Of a stretch of 64,000 bases of DNA, positions 24,616-31,482 are shown piece after piece. Positions within the stretch are counted from its first letter, which is position 1. The number at the start of each line of letters is the position of its first letter. Source of the stretch: Streptomyces sp. Ag109_O5-10 (GTDB taxonomy: Bacteria; Actinomycetota; Actinomycetes; Streptomycetales; Streptomycetaceae); the NCBI RefSeq assembly GCF_900105755.1, contig NZ_FNTQ01000001.1, positions 8,494,001 to 8,558,000 on the forward strand, given 5' to 3'. The notes under the pieces are model-generated. The model saw only the letters and a program-made list of their open reading frames with translations, had not been told where the DNA came from and ran no database searches. Made by a program: the position numbers and the translations under genes.

Positions 24616-26445
24616 ATGGAACTCGCCACTCCGCCGCCGGCGGCGCGGGCCCCTGTCGCCTGGTACAGCTGGTGGCTGATGCCGCTGGCCTTAGGAGGAG
24701 GGACGGTCGCCGCCACGTTCATGAGCTCGGAGCGAATAACCGCGGCCGTCGCCGGCGCCGCGGCCACCGTCGCGAGCTCGGTGTGTGTACGCCTGCTGAT
24801 CCGCTCGCAGCGCCAACTGCGCAGCGCGGAAGGGACGTTCCGCAGCTCGCAGGCGGAGCACTCCCAGCAGTGGCAGCAGCACGTCTCGGGCCTGGAGCGC
24901 AAGTTCTCCGCCGAGCGCGCCACGCTGGAGAGCCGGATCAACGAGCAGTCCGCCGCGTTCGACGTCCAGCTCACCGAGCAGAACGCCGCGTTCGAGGCCC
25001 GGCTCGCCGACCGGACCGCCCACTACGACGCCCAACTGGCCGAGCAGGCCCGGGCGTACGAGGAGCGGCTCGCCGACCAGCTGAAGTCCTCCGAGGCGCA
25101 GCTCGCCGACCAGGCCGAGGTCTGGCAGGAGCAGGTCGCGCACCAGCGGGCCGCGATCTCCCGGCTCGCCGACGAGCAACTGCCCGACGCGCTGAACCGG
25201 CTGCGGGCGGGCGACGCCATCGACGACCTGCTGCCCGTCACCGAGCAGTGCGCCAAGGTCGACAAGGACCTCCAGGCCGACCTGCGGCGCATCCTGCGCA
25301 CCTCGCTGATCGGCGTGGAGGAGGAGTTCAACCGCTCCACCTCCGCCGAGCAGGCCGTGATCAGCATCGGCAACCGCATCCACGTCCTGACCAGCAAGCT
25401 GCGCGGCCGGCTGCACGAGATGCAGGGCGAGCACGGCCGGCTGCCCGCCGTGGCCCGCGGCCTGATGGAGCTCGACCAGGAACTCGGTCCCGCCGACTCG
25501 CTCGCCGCCAGTATCGGTGTGCTCGGCGGTTCGGACCGCCCGGGCCGCCAGTGGCAGGAGCCCCAGCGCCTGCTCAGCGTGGTGCGCGGCGGCATCGGCC
25601 GGATCAAGGACTTCCACCGCGTCGAGGTCCGGCACCTGCCCGAACTCGGCGTCGACGGCGGTCTGGTGGACCACCTCACCCTGATCTTCTCCCACCTGCT
25701 GGACAACGCGGCCCGCTACTCGCCGCCCACCGAACCGGTCGTCGTCTCCGGCAAGGAGGTGCCCAACGGCGTCGGCATCGAGATCCAGGACTCCGGCAAG
25801 GGCCTGAGCGAGGAGAAGAAGCGCGAGGCCGAGCACTCGCTGGCCGGCACCGAGGCCGGACCCGGTATCGGAGGCATCTCCGAGGACGCCAACATCGGCC
25901 TGCGGGTGGTCGGCATCCTCGCCCGCCGCTACGGCATCCGGGTCACCTTCGCGGACTCGCCCTGGCTCGGCACCTCGGTGGTCGTCGTGGTCCCGCACAA
26001 GTTCTTCAGCCCGCTGCCCGCGGCCACCGCCGCTCCGGCCCCCGTGGCGGCCGCCCCCGCCGCCACGTCCCCGGTACAGGCGCACGGCCCGGTCGCCGTC
26101 GAAACCGTCACCCAGCCGGAGTCCGGCGAGGCCCTGGACACCACCCCGGGCGGTCTGCCCCGGCGGCGCAGCCGGCGCCGCGACGAGGAGCAGCCCGAGG
26201 AGCGCACCGCCCGCACGGAGCGCACCGAGGGCACCGCGTTCCCCGCGGTCCCGCCCGAGGAGTCCTTCGCCGGTCTGGCCGCCTTCGCCACCGCGGGCCG
26301 CGCGCCCGCCGCGGGCGAGGAAGCGGACAGCGAGGCCGAGTTGACCGGAGACGTAGACGACGCGGCACCCGCGACCCCGGCCGGCGCCGATGACGCCGCC
26401 GCCGGAAGCGAGTCCGCCGAGCACCGCACTGAAGAGAGCGACTAG
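24616..26445 (+). CDS. cvnA: Conservon sensor kinase-like protein CvnA, with a TTA codon at position 26
   Basis: A 609-residue histidine-kinase-like membrane protein heading a cvnABCD conservon. Two N-terminal helices (about residues 17-55) precede a long coiled coil, with six 11-residue repeats at residues 110-175. An ATPase domain follows: N-box LIFSHLLDNAARYSPP, G1 IEIQDSGKGLSEE, and GIGGISEDANIGLRVV. No phospho-accepting H-box is obvious. The C-terminal about 150 residues are Pro/Ala/Glu-rich and disordered. Codon 26 is TTA (24691-24693). With the P450 downstream the operon matches the arrangement of S. coelicolor cvn9 (rarA-E). The ATG at 24616 has GAGGGA upstream. Confidence 0.9.
   Translation: MELATPPPAARAPVAWYSWWLMPLALGGGTVAATFMSSERITAAVAGAAATVASSVCVRLLIRSQRQLRSAEGTFRSSQAEHSQQWQQHVSGLERKFSAERATLESRINEQSAAFDVQLTEQNAAFEARLADRTAHYDAQLAEQARAYEERLADQLKSSEAQLADQAEVWQEQVAHQRAAISRLADEQLPDALNRLRAGDAIDDLLPVTEQCAKVDKDLQADLRRILRTSLIGVEEEFNRSTSAEQAVISIGNRIHVLTSKLRGRLHEMQGEHGRLPAVARGLMELDQELGPADSLAASIGVLGGSDRPGRQWQEPQRLLSVVRGGIGRIKDFHRVEVRHLPELGVDGGLVDHLTLIFSHLLDNAARYSPPTEPVVVSGKEVPNGVGIEIQDSGKGLSEEKKREAEHSLAGTEAGPGIGGISEDANIGLRVVGILARRYGIRVTFADSPWLGTSVVVVVPHKFFSPLPAATAAPAPVAAAPAATSPVQAHGPVAVETVTQPESGEALDTTPGGLPRRRSRRRDEEQPEERTARTERTEGTAFPAVPPEESFAGLAAFATAGRAPAAGEEADSEAELTGDVDDAAPATPAGADDAAAGSESAEHRTEESD
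24943..25140 (+). repeat. Six 33-bp units encoding hendecad coiled-coil repeats in CvnA
   Basis: Residues 110-175 consist of six consecutive 11-residue units such as EQSAAFDVQLT, EQNAAFEARLA, DRTAHYDAQLA and EQARAYEERLA. The 11-residue period indicates an almost straight coiled coil. DNA copies have diverged at third positions. Confidence 0.8.
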
Positions 26446-26450
26446 TCCAC

Positions 26451-26861
26451 ATGACGCAACAGGGAACCGACGTGAGCTGGGCGCTCCGTGATCTGGTGGA
26501 GAGCATCCCGGAGATCCGTTTCGCCCTCGTGGCCTCCAGCGACGGCAAGGCCATCACCTCCTTTGGCGCCGAGGACCCCGACGACGTTGACCGTTTCGCG
26601 GCCGTGGTGGCCGGGCTGCAGGCCCTGGCCCAGCCGGTCGCCGAGCAGTTCCCCAAGTACGCGGGGCAGCTGCGGCTGGCGATGATCGAGGTCGACGGCG
26701 GTCACCTCTTCGTCGTACGGGCCGGTGTGGAGACGTATCTCGGGGTCCTCGCCCGCGAAGGACTCGACCAGGGGCTGCTCGGCCATCAGATGCGGGACCT
26801 GTCCCGGCGGATGGGTGAGCTGCTCGGCACCTCTCCGCGCCTGGAGGAGCACTCTGGATGA
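26451..26861 (+). CDS. cvnB: Conservon roadblock/LC7 protein CvnB
   Basis: A 136-residue roadblock/LC7 (MglB-like) protein: VSWALRDLVESIPEIRFALVASSDGKAITSF, then LQALAQPVAEQF and a C-terminal helix. In conservons this subunit associates with the sensor CvnA and the small GTPase CvnD, probably modulating the GTPase. It starts 5 bp after cvnA, so translation is probably coupled, and overlaps cvnC by ATGA. Confidence 0.92.
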   Translation: MTQQGTDVSWALRDLVESIPEIRFALVASSDGKAITSFGAEDPDDVDRFAAVVAGLQALAQPVAEQFPKYAGQLRLAMIEVDGGHLFVVRAGVETYLGVLAREGLDQGLLGHQMRDLSRRMGELLGTSPRLEEHSG

Positions 26862-27229
26862 GTGCTCCCCGCCGACCGTCGGATCCGTCCGGTCTCGAAC
26901 GCTATTACGTCCTCACCGGGGGACGCAGCGGGCCGGGCGGGTCGGCGTCGAGCCTCGACGTGGCGACCCTCGTCGTCTCCCGGACCGCCCCCGTCCAGGG
27001 GATGCAGCACGAGTACGAGGAGATAGTCCGGCGCTGCCGTGATCCGCTGTCGGTGGCCGAACTCACCGCCCATCTCGGATTGCCCTTCAACATTCTCGCG
27101 GTGCTGTTGGCGGATCTGCTGGACGCAGGCCGTATTGAAGCCCGTGATCCCATTCCGGCGCACCACGCCGGACGCGGGCCTGACCTCGCGCTCCTCCAGG
27201 AGGTACTCAGTGGACTTGAAAGGCTTTGA
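26858..27229 (+). CDS. cvnC: Conservon DUF742 protein CvnC
   Basis: A 123-residue DUF742 protein with the winged-helix-like core RRCRDPLSVAELTAHLGLPFNILAVLLADLLDAGRIEAR and the N-terminal YYVLTGGRSG motif. It is thought to act as an adaptor in the conservon complex. It overlaps cvnB by 4 bp and cvnD by 20 bp. Confidence 0.9.
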   Translation: MSAPRRPSDPSGLERYYVLTGGRSGPGGSASSLDVATLVVSRTAPVQGMQHEYEEIVRRCRDPLSVAELTAHLGLPFNILAVLLADLLDAGRIEARDPIPAHHAGRGPDLALLQEVLSGLERL

Positions 27230-27815
27230 CCATCCCGGCGACCCCGGTGCCGGGGGGACCCGCTCGGTCAAGGTGATGATCGCCGGGGGGTTCGGCACCG
27301 GGAAGACCACCATGGTCCGCTCCGTCAGCGACATCAGGCCGCTCACCACCGAGGAGACACTCACCCAGGCCACCGTCGGCGTCGACAACCTCATCGGCGT
27401 CGCGGACAAGGCCGAGACCACGGTCAGCCTCGACTTCGGCAAGATCAGCATCAACGACAACCTGATGCTGTACCTGTTCGGCACCCCCGGGCAGGAACGG
27501 TTCTGGTTCCTGTGGAACGGCCTGTTCAAGGGCGCGCTCGGGGCCATCGTCCTGGTGGACACGCGCCGGCTGGCCTCCAGCTTCCGCGCCATCGAGGAGA
27601 TGGAGCGGCAGAACGTGCCCTTCGTCATCGCGCTGAACGTCTTCCCGGACTGCAAGGAACATCCCATCGAGGAGATCAGGGACGCCCTCGACATCTCCCC
27701 GCACACCCCGATCGTGGCCTGCGACGCCCGGGACCGGGCATCCAGCCGTGACGTACTGATCGCCCTGATACGTCATTTGAAGGAACGCTCCGCCGTCGTA
27801 CTGGAGCCCCGATGA
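27210..27815 (+). CDS. cvnD: Conservon small GTPase CvnD
   Basis: A 201-residue MglA-like GTPase. P-loop GGFGTGKTT (about residues 23-31), switch region TLTQATVGVDNLIG, and G3-like FGTPGQERFWFLW, where the usual DxxG Asp is replaced. ALNVF takes the place of NKxD, as commonly seen in this family. The GTG at 27210 has a strong AGGAGG site located inside cvnC, giving a 20-bp overlap. It overlaps the P450 start by ATGA. Confidence 0.92.
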   Translation: MDLKGFDHPGDPGAGGTRSVKVMIAGGFGTGKTTMVRSVSDIRPLTTEETLTQATVGVDNLIGVADKAETTVSLDFGKISINDNLMLYLFGTPGQERFWFLWNGLFKGALGAIVLVDTRRLASSFRAIEEMERQNVPFVIALNVFPDCKEHPIEEIRDALDISPHTPIVACDARDRASSRDVLIALIRHLKERSAVVLEPR

Positions 27816-29062
27816 ACGACCAGAGCCCCGGCAGCCCCGACGCCCCCCGCGGCTGCCCGGTCGCGCACGGCTCTCCCGACCTGACCCGGTTGTACGGGCC
27901 CGAGGCGGCGACCGACCCGTCCGGCATCTACGAACGGCTGCGCAAGGAGCACGGATCGGTCGCTCCGGTGCTGCTGGAGGGCGACATCCACGCCTGGCTG
28001 GTGCTGGGCTACCGGGACGGCCGGCGGGTGCTCGACAATCCCCGCCAGTTCGCCCGGGACGCGCGGATCTGGCGGGACTGGCAGGAGGGCCGGGTCGCGG
28101 AGAACCATCCGCTGGTTCCGATGGTCGCCTGGCGCCCCGACTGCGTGTCCCAGGACGGCGAGGCACACCGCCGGCTGCGCGGCGCCGTCAACGACGGGCT
28201 CCAGGCCGCCGTGAGCCGCGGCATCCGGCGGCATGCCACGTACTTCGCGAACAAGCAGATCGACGCGTTCGCCGACACGGGCCACGCCGACCTGGTGGCG
28301 GACTACGCCGGCTACCTGCCGATGCTGATCCTCGCCCGCGTCCTGGGCCTCACCGAGGCGGAGGGCCGCCGGCTCGTCGAGTCCAACGCCATGGTGTTCC
28401 GGGGCGGCGAGGACGCGATCCTGCACGACGGCATCATCAAGGACATCCTCGGCGCACTCGTCGACCGCAAGCGGGCCGAGCCCGGCTCCGACTTCACCAC
28501 CGGCCTGCTGGAGCATCACGCGGCCCTCGACCACGACGAGGTCGTGAGCCACCTGCGCCTGGTGCTGATGGCCGGGCACAGCACGACCAGCAACCTGCTG
28601 GCCCGGGTGCTGCAGCTCGTCCTCACGGACCCCGCGCGACTCTCCGGCCTGACCAGCGGTCAGGTGACCATCACCGCGCTGGTGGAGGAGGTCATGTGGA
28701 ACTCCCCGCCGCTGTCGGTCCTGCCGGGCCGCTTCGCCGTCAGCGACGTGGAACTCGGCGGGCACCGCATCCAGGAGGGCGACCTGCTCGTCCTCGGTCT
28801 CGCACCCGGCAACCTCGACCCCGAGATCCGGCCCGACCCGGACGTCTCGGTGCAGGGCAACGAGTCGCATCTGGCCTTCAGCGCCGGCCCGCACGAGTGC
28901 CCCGGGCAGAGCATCGGGCTGTCCATCATCCAGATCGCGGTGGACGTCCTGCTGTACCGGCTGCCGGGCCTGCGCCTGGCCGTGCCGGCGGAGGAGCTCA
29001 CCTCGACCGCGTCCACCTGGATGTCCGTGCTGGACAGCCTGCCGGTCGAGTTCGCGGTGTAG
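27812..29062 (+). CDS. Conservon-associated cytochrome P450 lacking the ExxR arginine (CYP157-like)
   Basis: A 416-residue P450 closing the conservon operon. The I-helix is AGHSTTSN and the haem loop is FSAGPHECPGQ with proximal Cys363. The K-helix reads EEVMW: Glu293 is kept but the nearly invariant Arg is Trp296. The usual meander PERF is also absent. Loss of ExxR is the known hallmark of the CYP157 family, which is linked to conservons. It corresponds by position to rarE of S. coelicolor. The redox substrate is unknown. Confidence 0.9.
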   Translation: MNDQSPGSPDAPRGCPVAHGSPDLTRLYGPEAATDPSGIYERLRKEHGSVAPVLLEGDIHAWLVLGYRDGRRVLDNPRQFARDARIWRDWQEGRVAENHPLVPMVAWRPDCVSQDGEAHRRLRGAVNDGLQAAVSRGIRRHATYFANKQIDAFADTGHADLVADYAGYLPMLILARVLGLTEAEGRRLVESNAMVFRGGEDAILHDGIIKDILGALVDRKRAEPGSDFTTGLLEHHAALDHDEVVSHLRLVLMAGHSTTSNLLARVLQLVLTDPARLSGLTSGQVTITALVEEVMWNSPPLSVLPGRFAVSDVELGGHRIQEGDLLVLGLAPGNLDPEIRPDPDVSVQGNESHLAFSAGPHECPGQSIGLSIIQIAVDVLLYRLPGLRLAVPAEELTSTASTWMSVLDSLPVEFAV

Positions 29063-29075
29063 ACACGGACGCACC

Positions 29076-29106
29076 GTTGCCCGGTCGGGTCACCCGACCG
29101 GGCAAC
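29076..29106. terminator. Bidirectional hairpin terminator after the conservon
   Basis: A perfect 14-bp stem (GTTGCCCGGTCGGG at 29076-29089 and its complement at 29093-29106) with a 3-nt loop lies between the P450 stop and the convergent terpene-cyclase-like gene stop, so it can serve both transcripts. Confidence 0.8.
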
Positions 29107-29119
29107 AGGCGTTGCGGCG

Positions 29120-30850
29120 TCAGCCGTCGAGCCAGTCGCCCGCGACGTCCGTGGGGCGGTAGCCCGTGGCGTTCCACAGGAAATGCGGGTGCGCGCAGCC
29201 GAACATGTAGGCGAGCAGTGCGGTGTCCTCCCGTCCGGTCAGCGGGTCGTGCAGGGCGTGGAACCTTTCGGATCCCACCGCACCGGCGTCCTGCTGGACC
29301 TGACGAGCGCGGTCGGGGGACGGCGCGGCGCCGGATGCCTCCACGGCGGCGACGTAGGTGCGGCGCAGGATCTCCCAGGCGTTGTCGGTGTCGCCGTGCC
29401 AAGGGCCGTGCACCGCCTCGAAGGCATGGAGCTCCGCGTCGAAGAGGGGCCACGCCGCCGGGTGCTGGACCCGGCAGCGAGCGGACAGTTCGGCGGTCCG
29501 GGGGCTCAGTTCCGGCACCGTGGGCCGGGGGGCGATGGTGAGGGTCGTGCCGTGGGTGAGGATGCCGGCGCACGGGTTGGGCTGCAGGTCGCACAGCGGG
29601 CACCCGTCGGCCGGGGGGAGGCCCTCGGTGATGCCGTCGAACCACAGGGCGTGCCGTCCCGTGAGCCCCATCCAGACGACGGTGGTGGTCAGCAGCCAGG
29701 TGTTCCACATCGGGCGATGCGCCTCGGGTGTGCAGCCGTACTTGACGAGGGCTATCGCGCAGGCGGCGTAGAAGGCCTTGGTGTGGGCGGGCATCTCGGC
29801 GAGCCAGAAGTTGCTGATCTCGCCGGTGAGGGCGTCGGCCCGGACGTCGGCCATGTCGTCGATGACGCGGCACAGCAGCAGGGAGGCGAGGTTCTCCTCC
29901 TGCCACAGTTCGGTGTCGGGCGCGACGTGCCAGAACAGGCAGTCCAGCATCTGCAGGACCGAGTAGGAGCTGTGGCCCAGGGGGTTGGTCTGGGGGAGCG
30001 TGACCCTGCCGGCGTCGTGCTGGCGGAGCCAGTACTCGTCGACGGATCGCTTGTGGGCCGCGAAGAGCCCGGAGACCAGGGCTCGTGCGCTGTTGGTGCT
30101 GAAGCTCTCGGCCAGGCGGTCTTCGACGTGCTGGGTGAGGCGCGTGGTGTCGATGGTGTCGATCACGCGCTTGTACTCGTGGAAGACGAGGATGTCGTCC
30201 TCGAAGCGGTTGCGGTGGCCGAGGTCGTGCTCCAGGTCGTTCATCTGACGGGTCCAGGACCAGCCACCGGTCAGGACGCTGTCGAGCTCCCGGCGGTACG
30301 GCCAGGTCTTGACGGCGAGGGGCCGGCCGGCGCTCTGCCGCCAGCGGTAGTCGTCCAGCGTGCGCGCGGGGGGTGTGGGCAGCCGACGGCACAACGGGCA
30401 GGAACAGGGGGCCGCCTGTTCCGCCACGCGCGGCGGGGCCAGTGCCCGGCTCCGCCAGGCCCCTTCCAGCATCGCGCAGGTCAGCCGGCAGATCTCGGTG
30501 TCGGTGCCGACTTCGGGGAAGGCCGCCTCGATCATGCGCAGGCTGGTGTCGAGGTGCCGCAACCTGGCACGGCCCTCCTCGTCGGGCGGGAGGAACTCGC
30601 GCGGCGCCTGGTGGAGGGCTCCCGCCAGATGCAGCGTGGTGCCCGAGTGGCCGGGACCCAGCGCTTCCAGCCGCCGCTGAGCGGCGTTTCGGAAGTTCCG
30701 GTACTGATCCGTGCTCCCGTTCGCGCGTTTCACGAAGAGGTCGGCGAGAGCGGTCCCCGCCTCCGTGGGCCGGAACTGGGCGTTTGACCGCGCCGGGAGC
30801 AGGCTTTCGGGGGACGCCTTCGGAACAGCACCCGCGCCTCGGGAATTCAC
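29120..30850 (-). CDS. Unusual large protein with terpene-cyclase-like aspartate-rich motifs
   Basis: A 576-residue soluble protein of no family recognised with certainty. The C-terminal half has features recalling class I terpene cyclases. FEDDILVFHEYKR (about residue 235) could be a first Asp-rich motif. About 120 residues later CRVIDDMADVRADALTGE resembles the second metal motif and following region of terpene synthases. A region resembling the W-x-GxVP...Y segment sits between them. Two Cys-rich motifs, CSCPLC and CPLCDLQPNPC, are unusual. The N-terminal about 150 residues are helical. The GTG at 30848-30850 has GGAG upstream; an open Arg-rich extension to 31258 looks non-coding. An isoprenoid-synthase fold is an inference only. 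Confidence 0.6.
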   Translation of the reverse strand: MNSRGAGAVPKASPESLLPARSNAQFRPTEAGTALADLFVKRANGSTDQYRNFRNAAQRRLEALGPGHSGTTLHLAGALHQAPREFLPPDEEGRARLRHLDTSLRMIEAAFPEVGTDTEICRLTCAMLEGAWRSRALAPPRVAEQAAPCSCPLCRRLPTPPARTLDDYRWRQSAGRPLAVKTWPYRRELDSVLTGGWSWTRQMNDLEHDLGHRNRFEDDILVFHEYKRVIDTIDTTRLTQHVEDRLAESFSTNSARALVSGLFAAHKRSVDEYWLRQHDAGRVTLPQTNPLGHSSYSVLQMLDCLFWHVAPDTELWQEENLASLLLCRVIDDMADVRADALTGEISNFWLAEMPAHTKAFYAACAIALVKYGCTPEAHRPMWNTWLLTTTVVWMGLTGRHALWFDGITEGLPPADGCPLCDLQPNPCAGILTHGTTLTIAPRPTVPELSPRTAELSARCRVQHPAAWPLFDAELHAFEAVHGPWHGDTDNAWEILRRTYVAAVEASGAAPSPDRARQVQQDAGAVGSERFHALHDPLTGREDTALLAYMFGCAHPHFLWNATGYRPTDVAGDWLDG

Positions 30851-31158
30851 AGCGATCTCCTTCGAGTAGTGGTCATGACAACGGAATCGGCCGACGGCGG
30901 TCGTCGGCAGCCGGGTCCGGGAAGGGGGCGGCCCCTCCCGTGACGGCCTCGCCGGGCAGCCGGGCAGCCGGACAGCCCGGCTCCGCGACCGGCTCCGGCC
31001 GCTGCTGCGAAGGACCGCGCGGGGCAGCGACCGCCGCGTCGGGCCCGGGAGGACGGAGCGCGGCGCTCGTGCGCGACGGCGCGGCGGACGCGTCCTCGGC
31101 GCCGCCGGGCCTTCCGTGAACGGCCTGCGTGCGCCGGAGCGTTGCGGCCGCACGACGA
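30851..31158. other. Non-coding gap between the small ORF and the terpene-cyclase-like gene
   Basis: About 310 bp. Open frames through it encode Arg/Pro/Ser-rich low-complexity sequence without ribosome sites, so no gene is called. It may be a long 5' leader of the downstream gene or carry its promoter. Confidence 0.4.
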
Positions 31159-31208
31159 GGACCTGGGGCGTGGCCTCAGCTCTGTTGCTGTGGCCACGCC
31201 CCAGGTCC
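31159..31208. terminator. 17-bp perfect hairpin with the small-ORF stop codon in its loop
   Basis: GGACCTGGGGCGTGGCC (31159-31175) pairs perfectly with 31192-31208 across a 16-nt loop. On the minus strand the first arm encodes the final residues of the 42-codon ORF and the stop TGA lies at the loop edge. It could terminate the small transcript or attenuate read-through into the gene 310 bp downstream. Confidence 0.75.
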
Positions 31209-31304
31209 GTGTCCCGGAGCCGGCGCGGATGACGGCCGCACGGACTCCGGATGCTCACCGGCGGGGGACTCGAAGGGCAGGTCGGAGGTGACGTCCTGAG
31301 GCAT
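31176..31304 (-). CDS. Small 42-residue ORF upstream of the terpene-cyclase-like gene
   Basis: Encodes a 42-residue peptide beginning MPQDVTSDLPFESP, Pro/Ser/Gly-rich, ending WPQQQS. The ATG at 31302-31304 has a good GAAAGGAAA ribosome site. The opening residues recall the N-terminus of bacterial terpene cyclases such as pentalenene synthase (MPQDV...), but the rest of such an enzyme is missing. It may be a leader peptide, a truncated cyclase N-terminus, or a short peptide product. No cysteines or membrane segment. Confidence 0.5.
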   Translation of the reverse strand: MPQDVTSDLPFESPAGEHPESVRPSSAPAPGHGPGAWPQQQS

Positions 31305-31352
31305 GTGTTTCCTTTCGGGCGACAGTGCGCAGAGTCCCCCCGTCCCTGCGAA

Positions 31353-31374
31353 CGGGTGGCCTGTCAGCCACCCG
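31353..31374. promoter_or_regulatory. Hairpin in the probable 5' leader of the small ORF
   Basis: CGGGTGGC-CTGTCA-GCCACCCG: an 8-bp stem with 6-nt loop, about 50 bp upstream of the small ORF start. It may be an operator or an RNA structure in the leader. Confidence 0.35.
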
Positions 31375-31482
31375 GGCACTCGAACTGGCCTTCGTGGCTC
31401 GAAAGTTGAGCCGTGAAGCGCTACGAGTCTGCCCAGAGCGTAAATGATCTACGCGTGACCTGGCCGTGACGTGTGTTACTGC

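Noticed and set aside
30851..31258. In-frame N-terminal extension of the terpene-cyclase-like protein to an ATG at 31258
   Set aside because: The added about 136 residues are Arg/Pro/Ser low-complexity, cross the 17-bp hairpin and overlap the small ORF; the GTG at 30850 has a ribosome site.
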